A DNA stretch of 64,000 nucleotides. It comes from Paenibacillus urinalis (GTDB lineage: Bacteria; Bacillota; Bacilli; Paenibacillales; Paenibacillaceae). The notes beneath the pieces were generated by a model that saw only the letters and a list, made by a program, of their open reading frames with translations, did not search any database and was not told the DNA's origin. The stretch is taken from assembly GCF_028747985.1 (NCBI RefSeq), contig NZ_CP118108.1:5244001-5308000 (forward strand), written 5' to 3'. Shown in pieces: positions 53,993-62,700 of this stretch. Numbering within the stretch: position 1 is the stretch's first letter; each line of letters starts with the position of its first letter. Position numbers and translations under genes: made by a program.

Positions 53993-54883
53993 ATGAAGCA
54001 GGCAATGATTATTATTAACCCTTCTTCAGGTAAGGAAGAAGCTCTTGCCTATCTGAGAGATGTACAGGAGGTCTTGGAGGAACAGGGCTACCAGACGTCC
54101 GTAAACGAAACAGCGAAGGAGTATGATGCAACAGCCTTCTGCATTTCCGCCTGTGAGGATTGCTATGATCTGGTTGTATCCATCGGAGGAGACGGTACCT
54201 TGCACGAGACGCTGAACGGCTACATGGATCAAGCGCACAGACCCAAGCTTGGCATTGTTCCTCTCGGCACTGTTAACGATTTTGCCAGAGCACTCCATAT
54301 CCCGCTTGATCCGGATGAGGCGATTCGTACGCTCCGTTCTACCCGCTTGAAGCCAATTGATATCGGATTAATCAATGATCGGATCTTTGCCAATGTCATT
54401 GCGGTCGGGATGCTGGCCGAAGTGTTGGCTGAGGTGAGCTCTGAGCAAAAATCGAAGCTCGGCGCGTTCGCTTATTACAAAGAAGGCATCAAACGCCTCG
54501 TGAACAGCCCGTCCAATCATCTGATTATCGAGCATGATGATGAAACATGGGTAGGTGAATCCCCCTTGTTCGTGGCTGCATTAACGAACTCTGTCGCCGG
54601 ATTTGAGAAGATGGTGCCTTCGGCCTCCGTGGACGACGGACTGATTCACTGTTTCATCATCAAGGATATAAATGTCTTTAACACACTTACTGTTGGAACG
54701 TCGCTCTTACTCGGGAATTTAAAGGATCATTCCGACGTGGTTTATTTTACAGCGAAGGAAGTCCGTGTTCGATCTGAGGAGTCATTGTCTACCAATATTG
54801 ATGGAGAAGCTGGTCCTTCTCTGCCCCTCCATTTGCGTATATTATCCCGTCATATTGATGTGATCGTTCCAGAGGAAGATTAG
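53993..54883 (+). CDS. Diacylglycerol/lipid kinase (DagK/YegS family)
   Basis: 296 residues from ATG 53993, preceded by AAGGAAGG. The ATP-binding motif VVSIGGDGTLHETLNG, the N-terminal INPSSGKE and the GTVNDFARAL loop are diagnostic of the DAGK catalytic domain. It phosphorylates diacylglycerol or a related lipid at the membrane to recycle phosphatidate after teichoic-acid synthesis. The start upstream at 53867 is rejected because it has no ribosome site. It converges on the GGDEF gene with only 3 bp between stops. Confidence 0.92.
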   Translation: MKQAMIIINPSSGKEEALAYLRDVQEVLEEQGYQTSVNETAKEYDATAFCISACEDCYDLVVSIGGDGTLHETLNGYMDQAHRPKLGIVPLGTVNDFARALHIPLDPDEAIRTLRSTRLKPIDIGLINDRIFANVIAVGMLAEVLAEVSSEQKSKLGAFAYYKEGIKRLVNSPSNHLIIEHDDETWVGESPLFVAALTNSVAGFEKMVPSASVDDGLIHCFIIKDINVFNTLTVGTSLLLGNLKDHSDVVYFTAKEVRVRSEESLSTNIDGEAGPSLPLHLRILSRHIDVIVPEED

Positions 54884-54886
54884 ATT

Positions 54887-56449
54887 TTATACATGAATCC
54901 ATTTTCTAAGCGGATAAACACTGTTTCTCCCCGATTTCTTGGCGGTATACAGCGCTTTATCTGCTTCCCTCATGAGGGACTGAGCGGAATGCTCTCCTTC
55001 GCCAGGGACGATACCGGCATGCGCTACACCAAAGCTGGAGGTTACCCTAACTTCTTGGTCCTCAACAATCATCTGGCGTCCAGCTATATTTTTACGAATC
55101 GATTCCGCAAGCTCACACGCCTCCGTCAGGGAGGTGTCCGGAAGCCAGAGAATAAATTCATCCCCGCCATACCGGCCTGCAAATCCTGCACCGCTGAGTG
55201 TCGAATGAATGGCATCTGCCACATGGGTCAGCACGATATCCCCTGCCTCATGACCGTACGTATCATTAACTTCTTTGAACAGATCGATGTCGAACATGAT
55301 CACGGAGAGCCTTCCCCCATGCTCGGTGTACTCACGAATGACCCTATCCGATTCTCTCAGTAGTGCGGTTTTGTTTAGGAGTTGGGTCAGACCGTCCGTA
55401 TCAGCCAGCTCCTTGAGCTGTTCTTGCATCAGGATGCGCTCTGTGATGTTGGCAAAGGTGATGATGCGGCCGATCGGCATCCCTTGCTTCATCATCGGTG
55501 TAAATCTGACGTGAAAATGCTGATTCACTCCATTTATTTTGAGCATATAGTCAAACTCCAGCCCACGGCGAACCAGCTCCGCAAGCTCAGGATAATCCAG
55601 AAGTGCAGCCGATGCCGAGCGGCCTATAACCCCCTTGGTCATTCTTGGAAACACAGTCAGCACTGTTTGGTTGTAATCAACAATGATGTCCTTGTCATCC
55701 AATACGACGACTCCTTCCCTCATATGCTCGAATACCATCTCTCTCGCCAGAGGTACGGCGCTGAACATCTGAAACCGGAACAGGGCGATGCTGTGAAATA
55801 TAAAGGACAGACTAATAAAAACAGGCCCCAGATCGATCCCGTAAGGACTCATACCCGCCAAGTACAAAAAGGCGCCGATAATCGGCACAAGATTCCCAAC
55901 CGCCATCGTAAGAAGCTGCCTCCGAAAGGCGGGCGCTGCCTTGCCCCATTGTACAAGCAGGATAGCGGCACTCGCGATGATGCATCCGTACAGATAAACC
56001 GAGTGCACCGCGAACCACGGTCCATAAGTCAGCTCCACGATCGGAAATGGAGCGTTCTCCCGGAGTGTCACGGAGGTGTAGTACAGATGATGCAGCTCAT
56101 TCGTGCTTTGGATGAGTGTCGTCGTCACTGGGATGGCAAAAAGGATATAATAAACCCATTTTTTTATAGCCACACCGACGTATTGTGTGCACATGAGCAG
56201 CATGAATGCAGGAATAAGCGGAAGCGGAATGTATTCGACGGTGATCCAGAACTTGATCTGCATCAGTGTCGAGCTGGTCAGCTCCGCCGCATAGGCGAAT
56301 GAAAAAAAGGATGCCATTAATGTCATCCAGACATAGTACATCCCGCCAGGTGCACTCTTAAGCCTCAGCAGTCCGTATACACATAAAATTACACTAATAC
56401 TGCCGCCAGCCATGATCATGAATACCGGTAAGCGCAGCTCTTCTGCCAT
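54887..56449 (-). CDS. Membrane diguanylate cyclase (7TM-PAS-GGDEF)
   Basis: About 520 residues. The N-terminal 210 residues hold seven spans of the histidine-kinase 7TM type; a PAS domain follows (MREGVVVLDDKDIIVDYNQTV, near 240-340), then GGDEF (from about 355) with the intact GRYGGDEF active site and DIDLFKEVNDTYGHEAGD for metal. No RxxD inhibitory site precedes GGDEF. It makes c-di-GMP from two GTP in answer to a membrane or ligand cue. The second ATG (56449) has GGAG nine bases upstream; ATG 56455 is also possible. Confidence 0.92.
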   Translation of the reverse strand: MAEELRLPVFMIMAGGSISVILCVYGLLRLKSAPGGMYYVWMTLMASFFSFAYAAELTSSTLMQIKFWITVEYIPLPLIPAFMLLMCTQYVGVAIKKWVYYILFAIPVTTTLIQSTNELHHLYYTSVTLRENAPFPIVELTYGPWFAVHSVYLYGCIIASAAILLVQWGKAAPAFRRQLLTMAVGNLVPIIGAFLYLAGMSPYGIDLGPVFISLSFIFHSIALFRFQMFSAVPLAREMVFEHMREGVVVLDDKDIIVDYNQTVLTVFPRMTKGVIGRSASAALLDYPELAELVRRGLEFDYMLKINGVNQHFHVRFTPMMKQGMPIGRIITFANITERILMQEQLKELADTDGLTQLLNKTALLRESDRVIREYTEHGGRLSVIMFDIDLFKEVNDTYGHEAGDIVLTHVADAIHSTLSGAGFAGRYGGDEFILWLPDTSLTEACELAESIRKNIAGRQMIVEDQEVRVTSSFGVAHAGIVPGEGEHSAQSLMREADKALYTAKKSGRNSVYPLRKWIHV

Positions 56450-56628
56450 CTTCATCTACTCCATGATTACTTTTATCGTTTTATGCTAAACCCTCATTAA
56501 ATTATAAAGCAGGTTGTTCCCGTTCTCTAGCCATAATTCTACATAAAACGACTTTAATCTACTATATCACGATAGGAATAATTGTGATTATTTATTTTCA
56601 CTTTTTTGGATCCTTTAACGCAAAAAAA

Positions 56629-56669
56629 AGATCCTCAGTCCCTACGCTTAAGGTAAGGCTTGAAGATCT
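56629..56669 (-). terminator. Terminator of the LLM oxidoreductase gene
   Basis: Arms AGATCCTCA and TGAAGATCT (one mismatch) around an inner GCTTAAGG/AAGGC region; the minus-strand copy is followed by eight T. Confidence 0.75.
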
Positions 56670-56708
56670 CCTTTTTATGATCAAGCACGTATCATGATAT
56701 CACTTGAT

Positions 56709-57764
56709 TTAGGCTCCACCATTCGCTTCCCACGCAGCGATCTCTTCCCGCACCCGAGGGGCTACCTTCGTGCCAAGCAGCTCGATCGCTGTCATGACCT
56801 CCTCATGCGGCATTGTGCCAAGGGGAACGTGCAGCATAAACCGAGTAATGCCGACATTTTTCCGCAAATATATAATTTTCTCACTCACAGTGTCCGGGTC
56901 ACCTACATACAGCGCCCCTTCAAGACTGCGGGCTGAATCATAGCTCTGACGCGAGTAGCTTGGCCAGCCCCGTTCTCGTCCGATGACATTCATACTCTGT
57001 TGGGTCGGAAGGAAGAACTTCTCTACCGCTGTCTCTTGATCTGCTGCAATAAAGCCATGGGAGTGAGAAGCCACTGGAAGCTTGGAAGCATCATGCCCTG
57101 CATGGGCAGCCGCCTTCTTATACAGCTGTACCAGCGGTGCAAACTGTGCCGGTCTTCCTCCAATAATCGCAAGCACGAGCGGAAGCCCCAGCAGCCCGGC
57201 CCGGATGACCGATTCCTGATTCCCACCACTGCCAATCCATACCGGAAGAGGGTCCTGAACCGGTCTTGGGTAAACACCAAGATTGTTGATTGCCGGACGA
57301 TGAGTTCCCTGCCAGGTTACCTTCTCCGATGCGGTTAATTTGAGCAGCAAATCGAGCTTCTCGTCAAACAGGGTGTCATAGTCATTCAGATCATAGCCAA
57401 ACAGGGGAAAGGACTCGATAAAAGACCCTCTGCCCGCCATAATCTCCGCGCGTCCGTTCGATATGCCATCCAGGGTCGCAAAGTCTTGGAACACACGTAC
57501 CGGATCAGCGGATGACAGCACGGATACGGCGCTCGTAAGCCGAATTCGCTGGGTCTGCGGTGCAGCTGCTGCCAGAACGACTGCAGGATTGGATGCGGCA
57601 TAATCCTTTCGATGATGCTCCCCCACTCCATATACATCAAGTCCCACCTGATCGGCAAGAATAATCTCTTCCACCACTTCGCGCAGACGCTGCGCGTGAC
57701 TCATCACCTCACCGGTATGCACATCGGGTGATGTCTCTGCAAAAGTACTGATTCCTATCTCCAT
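56709..57764 (-). CDS. LLM-class flavin-dependent oxidoreductase
   Basis: 351 residues, luciferase-like TIM barrel with VYGVGEHHRKDYAASNPAVV, LTSAVSVLSSADPVRVFQDFATLD and AEIMAGRGSFIESFPLFG. These enzymes use FMN or F420-like cofactors; this branch (group with MsnO8-like) works on unknown small molecules. AGGAGGAG precedes ATG. A 13-bp palindrome (AAGTTA-A-TAACTT) lies 39 bp upstream. It is monocistronic, with its own terminator. Confidence 0.9.
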   Translation of the reverse strand: MEIGISTFAETSPDVHTGEVMSHAQRLREVVEEIILADQVGLDVYGVGEHHRKDYAASNPAVVLAAAAPQTQRIRLTSAVSVLSSADPVRVFQDFATLDGISNGRAEIMAGRGSFIESFPLFGYDLNDYDTLFDEKLDLLLKLTASEKVTWQGTHRPAINNLGVYPRPVQDPLPVWIGSGGNQESVIRAGLLGLPLVLAIIGGRPAQFAPLVQLYKKAAAHAGHDASKLPVASHSHGFIAADQETAVEKFFLPTQQSMNVIGRERGWPSYSRQSYDSARSLEGALYVGDPDTVSEKIIYLRKNVGITRFMLHVPLGTMPHEEVMTAIELLGTKVAPRVREEIAAWEANGGA

Positions 57765-57802
57765 TCGATGACTCCTCCTGCTTTATATTAATTATTTTTT
57801 GT

Positions 57803-57815
57803 AAGTTAATAACTT
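57803..57815. promoter_or_regulatory. AGTTA/TAACT palindrome upstream of the LLM gene
   Basis: AAGTTA and TAACTT flank a single A, about 40 bp before the ATG, near the likely -35 region. Confidence 0.5.
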
Positions 57816-57879
57816 TAATGCACTATCTATATTCTGAGGTCGAATGGCTGATTTATCAAGTACTATTTTATCCGAATAT

Positions 57880-58548
57880 CTACCCTTGCTCCTGGCGGTA
57901 CAGCTCGCGGCTCTTGTACCCTTTTCCGAGAATCATCTTCATCTCTTCACGCCGTTTCTCCCTCGTTGCTTCCTGCTTGGCACTGTATACGTATCGCGCC
58001 CAGTCCTTCTGATATCCAGGTGTAAGGGTATGGTAGAAGGCGAGCAGCTCCGGCTCATTCTGCAAATCTTGCTCCACATTTGGGATCATGGCGACATAAT
58101 CGTCTACTCTCTGGCTTGCTTTGGAGGACTCCTTGCTCTTCCGCTGTTCCTTCTTCAGCCCTACCACGGTAAATACGTCATCCATACCCACCATACGGGC
58201 AAATTTAATACTGCTTGTCCCTACATAGCCGTCTTCGTCTGCCCCTATTCCTCCCAAGATCTCATCACGGTGAATGTAGGTAGCGTAAACCTTGTTGCCC
58301 TTCTTGGGATAAGCGAAGTACAGGTAACCCTTCTCTTCCAGCAGATCCTCTTCGATCACCCTGCTCACCTGTGACTTCATCTGCTCCATATCCAGCACAA
58401 AGGCAAAGATCAGATCATATTTACTCTCTGCCAGTTCATGATCATAGTCTCCTAGCTCTGCAAAATAATCGATGTCAGCAGGCAAATTCAGCACGGCCTT
58501 GCGGGTAAAGTTATGTAAATTCAGCTTTTGTACAATGGTCTTTGTCAT
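57880..58548 (-). CDS. YdeI/OmdA-family protein
   Basis: 222 residues from ATG 58548, preceded by AGGTGAG. The C-terminal segment (LLAFYHTLTPGYQKDWARYVYSAKQEATREKRREEMKMIL, in parts) is the OmdA signature, a helical domain found in bacteriocin-protection-like YdeI proteins. The N-terminal 120 residues look like a DUF1905-type beta domain (KAVLNLP, DLIFAFVLDMEQMKSQV). A biochemical role is not known. It is between LLM and SDR genes in the same direction but with its own start. Confidence 0.75.
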   Translation of the reverse strand: MTKTIVQKLNLHNFTRKAVLNLPADIDYFAELGDYDHELAESKYDLIFAFVLDMEQMKSQVSRVIEEDLLEEKGYLYFAYPKKGNKVYATYIHRDEILGGIGADEDGYVGTSSIKFARMVGMDDVFTVVGLKKEQRKSKESSKASQRVDDYVAMIPNVEQDLQNEPELLAFYHTLTPGYQKDWARYVYSAKQEATREKRREEMKMILGKGYKSRELYRQEQG

Positions 58549-58684
58549 CTTCTCACCTGTCCATTCATATATTCTGTGAAAAAAGAGGAAGCTAGAGCTT
58601 TCATTAGAGATTATAGCGAACGAATGATATAAACACGAGGAAACGGAATCGATATTTAGTTCGTGTGTCCTGCTCTTATGAAAA

Positions 58685-58723
58685 AATCGGTGCATAAACG
58701 TTTTAAACGTCTATACACCGATT
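58685..58723 (-). terminator. Terminator of the SDR gene
   Basis: Arms begin AATCGGTG and end CACCGATT with an inner ACGT/ACGT pairing; on the minus strand it runs into six T. Confidence 0.88.
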
Positions 58724-58754
58724 CGTGTGCAAGTCAGCTATTCAAAAACGGCAA

Positions 58755-59510
58755 TTATTTTGTTTTGAAGCTCAGGAAACCATCATCCACTGGAAGCGTT
58801 GTTCCGTTAATGGCAGAAGCAGCATCGGTAAACAGGAAGGTTACAGCGCTTGCTACTTTTTCCGGCTCAATCAGTTCACCGCGCATATGCTGCTCGGCCA
58901 GGAATTTCTTCGTTGCTTCATCTTCCCCAAGAATCGGCGTATTAATAAAGCCAGGAGCAACACCCACTACACGGATCCCATGCTCTGCCAGCTCAAGTGC
59001 ACCAGATTTGGACATCATCACAACAGCCGCTTTGGCTGCGTTATAGTTGAAGCTGCCGACAGCAGCAATGGTTCCGTAGATGGAAGCTGTATTCACGATG
59101 GTACCTTTGACGCCAAGCTCAACCATTTTCTTAGCTCCATAATACATACCGTAATATACGCTGTGCTGGTCAACATCAATTACACGGTGATAGGACGCCG
59201 GATCCATTTCAAGGAACGGTTTAACCAGTCCAATACCCGCATTGTTGAAAATACCGCTGAAGGTTCCGAATTTCTCAGCTGTAAAGTCGATCAACGCTTT
59301 GATCTCATCGCCATTGGACACGTCTACTTTGTACGCAGCCGCTGTACCGCCCTGCGCTTCAATCTCGGATACGACTTGCTTGGCACCTTCTTCATTATAA
59401 TCAGCTACAACGATCGTTGCCCCTTTGGCCGACAACTGCAAGGAAGCTTCTCTGCCGATACCGCTTGCTCCACCTGTAACGACAATAACTTTTCCGTTCA
59501 ATTCAGACAT
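58755..59510 (-). CDS. Short-chain dehydrogenase/reductase
   Basis: 251 residues, classical SDR. NAD site TGGASGIG (residues 12-19), NNAG near 90, and catalytic Ser, Tyr, Lys in NTASIYG and YNAAK. The C-terminal PVDDGFLSFKTK is the usual end. It oxidises or reduces an alcohol/ketone of unknown identity. Promoter TTGACA-N17-TACAAT lies upstream, with the palindrome AGTTACTAACT at its start site, so repression by a DUF24/MarR-type protein is likely. Confidence 0.93.
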   Translation of the reverse strand: MSELNGKVIVVTGGASGIGREASLQLSAKGATIVVADYNEEGAKQVVSEIEAQGGTAAAYKVDVSNGDEIKALIDFTAEKFGTFSGIFNNAGIGLVKPFLEMDPASYHRVIDVDQHSVYYGMYYGAKKMVELGVKGTIVNTASIYGTIAAVGSFNYNAAKAAVVMMSKSGALELAEHGIRVVGVAPGFINTPILGEDEATKKFLAEQHMRGELIEPEKVASAVTFLFTDAASAINGTTLPVDDGFLSFKTK

Positions 59511-59553
59511 GATTCAGGACTCCTTTGTATATAAAAGTAAGTATGTTGAAGTG

Positions 59554-59564
59554 AGTTACTAACT
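59554..59564. promoter_or_regulatory. AGTTA/TAACT palindrome at the SDR transcription start
   Basis: AGTTACTAACT lies just downstream of the -10 box at 59572-59577, covering about +1 to +11. Confidence 0.55.
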
Positions 59565-59571
59565 AATTGTT

Positions 59572-59600
59572 ATTGTACTCCTCTGTCACAGTTTTGTCAA
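59572..59600 (-). promoter_or_regulatory. Sigma-A promoter of the SDR gene
   Basis: TTGACA, 17-bp spacer, TACAAT on the minus strand. Confidence 0.82.
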
Positions 59601-59732
59601 ATATAGTCGAACTTTGTTGGTTCGAGCTTAAGACGAACTGCAGCCAGACAACCACATTTTTATATATTTGCCTAAGAAGCTCTTAAATATGAGGATTTAT
59701 GCCATACGTCGAATAGCCCAGCAAAAAAAGAA

Positions 59733-59755
59733 CAGACGAACTTATCATTCGTCTG
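59733..59755 (-). terminator. Terminator of the SLH-GH43 gene
   Basis: Arms CAGACGAA and TTCGTCTG with seven-base loop; the minus-strand copy is followed by TTTTTTT. Confidence 0.85.
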
Positions 59756-59793
59756 CCCTTATTGTGTTATTCCTGCTTGATCCACCTGCTGTG

Positions 59794-62700
59794 TTAGTTC
59801 ACTGCCGATGTTGTTGCAAGCTCCTGTACCTCTTCTGCACTAATGGCACCTTGATATATTCTCAGCTCATCCATCATGCCTTTGAACGGGATGTCCCACC
59901 AATTCACAGCCAGACTGAAGGTTCCTGTATTGTCGAGGAAGATGTCCGGGAAGCCCGAACCTGCAAATTTTTCTTCCCCATTAACATATACCTTGATCTG
60001 ATCGCCAGCGACCGTGAAGGCCAAATGAGTCCACTCACTTAATGGAAGCTTAGCGCCTGTTACTGCATCGTACCAAGCCGAATTGGAGTTCGACCAGAGC
60101 ATGGACTTACCCTCAGGACCTGCCGGCTTTAGACTAAGCCAGCTTGCATTCGACAACGCTCCAAAGAAAGTGGTCGTATTCACGCCTGGCAGCTCATCCG
60201 CATATACCCACATCGTTACAGAGTAGCTGTCACTGGATATAAGCCCATTCGGAAGTCTTACGCCCGACTTGCCATCAAATACGGCTGCTTTACCTTCTGC
60301 CCCGTCCTGGTAAGTGATGTTCCCGCCGTCCGGAGTATTGATATTGTTACCAATCACGGTTCCTGCTTCAAAGTTACCGACAGTGTCTGCCAAATTCTCT
60401 TCGAAGGAATACTGCGCTTGCAGCTCTGTAGGTCCTTCTTCACGCGGCGGCAGGTCTTCGGCGAGCTTCGCAGCAACCTCGGCTGTAATGGCTACATCAT
60501 AAATTTTAAGCTCATCTATTTTCCCTTTGAACGGCTTATCCCAGAAATTCACACCAAGACTAAACACGCCTTCACTCGTCGTAAATACATGAGGAAATCC
60601 TGTTCCGGAGTAAGCTTCTTCTCCATTAACGAACACTTTAACAAATTCACCATTGACGGAGAAGGCTACGTGATGCCATTGATTGGTTCGAATTCGGGAG
60701 CCTGTTGATGCATCGTACCAGTTCTCCCCGGACCAGAGCATCGTATTCCCATCGCCTCCATGGGGAACGAAGCTGATCCAGCTCTTATCCGAGCCTCCGA
60801 AGAAGGCCGTTGTATACTGTGTTGTCTGTGCCGGGTTCAGCCACATGGACACCGAATATTCGTTTCCTTCGATCAATCCATTGGGCAGCTTGATGCCTGA
60901 ATTCCCGTCAAATACAGCGGACTTCCCTTGTACTCCTGCCTCATAAGTAATCGCTCCGCCTTCATTGTTAATGCGATTTCCGGTGATTGTGCCCTCTCCG
61001 AAATCGCCAACCGATGCGTCAAGATTCTCTTCAAAGGAATACTGTGCAGATAAGCCAAGCGTCACATCAATCGGTGTGACTGTAATGTTGAAATCTTTCG
61101 TGCGTGATGCGACACCTTTGGTGATGGTAGCCGTCAGTACAGCTGTTAGATTCTCTTCACCTACCTCAGGAGGGAATACTTCTCCTTCTGCAGTAATTAC
61201 ACTTGGATCTGAAGTCGTCCATGTAATCGTTGTGTTTCGTGCCGCTTCTATTGGAAGGTCCAGACGGGAGCTTACATTGGAAGTATTCCCGAGCGTCAGC
61301 GCCTGCTGTACATCCTGTACGACCTGCTCATCTGACTTGTCCGGCTGCTGGATTCCCCATACCGTTTCGCCAGCTTCAGAGATGGCTGTAAAATTCATCG
61401 TCTCCCGCTTCGTCATCTCATCCCACTGGGATATAAATACGCCGTCATAAGTCACATCATCAATAGTAATTTGCGCTTCGTAGTCATCAACAAGAGTCCA
61501 TGTTCCATATACATCGCCGGATACCGTATGATCCTCGTTCAGAACGATATTCACTGAGCTGACAATATCTCCTGAATAGGCAAGCCCATGGTTGACGAAT
61601 TTATACTCTCCTGCAATTTCTTCTTCTGCCACCTCTTCAAGTGATTCACCTGAGTAGCGATGCGGGGCAACAACAGGCCAGCCGTCCTTATTCATAAACA
61701 TTTGATGGACACGCAGCTCATGTGCCTCCCCTTTTTGCGGGAATCGAGTATGGAAGAACAAGAAATGCTTATCCAGCTCTTCATCGTAGAAGACCGAATT
61801 ATGTCCTGCCGATACGTATCCATAACCGCTTCCTGTTCCAGCCTCACCAATCTCTCTCTCGAACAGGAAGTTACCAATAAGCTTAATTCCAATTTGCTCG
61901 TTCTCTGTTCCTGCTGGCAGCACAGCGTCATTTCCAGCTGCATCGAGGTAAGGGCCTTCTGGGTTCTCTGCTCTAAACTGCCGGATGTTATATCCACCGT
62001 TTGCTCCAAGCCAGCCATAGGAAACGGTCAAGTAATAGTAGCCGGAGGCTTCATCATATACGATGAATGGACCTTCGCCTGATTTGGTATGTCCGCCTGC
62101 GATTTTGATTCCGAAGTAACGGTCGATCATACGTCCATCAGAGGTCTTCCCGTCTTCTCCCGGATAGATCGCTCTGCCTGTCTCTGGATCAAGCTCCAGC
62201 AGGAAAATACCACCTGACCAGGAACCGTAAGTCATCCACAGTCTTCCGTCTTCATCCTTGAACAAGGTAGCATCAATGGCATTCGGGTATTGTGCATTAT
62301 CGTAGGCACCGTCTGCCTTGAACCAATTCGGGTTCGGCCCTGCCAGCACTTCGCTGTCAACAAGACCTTGAATGTTGGTATTCGTCCATTTCTTGTTAAC
62401 CTGACTGTCTGCATCTTTTGCATCATTCTTGGTAAATCCAGAGTATACAATCGTGTCAACATAGGTGTAAGGACCTTCAATGTTTTGCGATACCGCGATA
62501 CCAATGGCGGAGCGGATATACGTCGATGACGCACTGTAATACATCATGTAGGCACCTGTCGTTCCGTCCTCATTGATATAGTCCTCATTCCAGTACACAT
62601 CAGGTGCCCAGACTGAGAATCCGCCTTTACTGTCTGAGTCATTCTCACCCGCCCATGCAAATGAGCCTGCAAGGTTCTCGGACAGATCGCCATACAGCTT

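Noticed and set aside
55382..56302. 306-codon open frame antisense to the diguanylate cyclase
   Set aside because: The GGDEF and 7TM motifs on the other strand are clear; this frame is rich in His/Arg/Gln and has no ribosome site.
58725..59534. 269-codon open frame antisense to the SDR gene
   Set aside because: The SDR catalytic motifs and promoter on the minus strand decide the coding strand.
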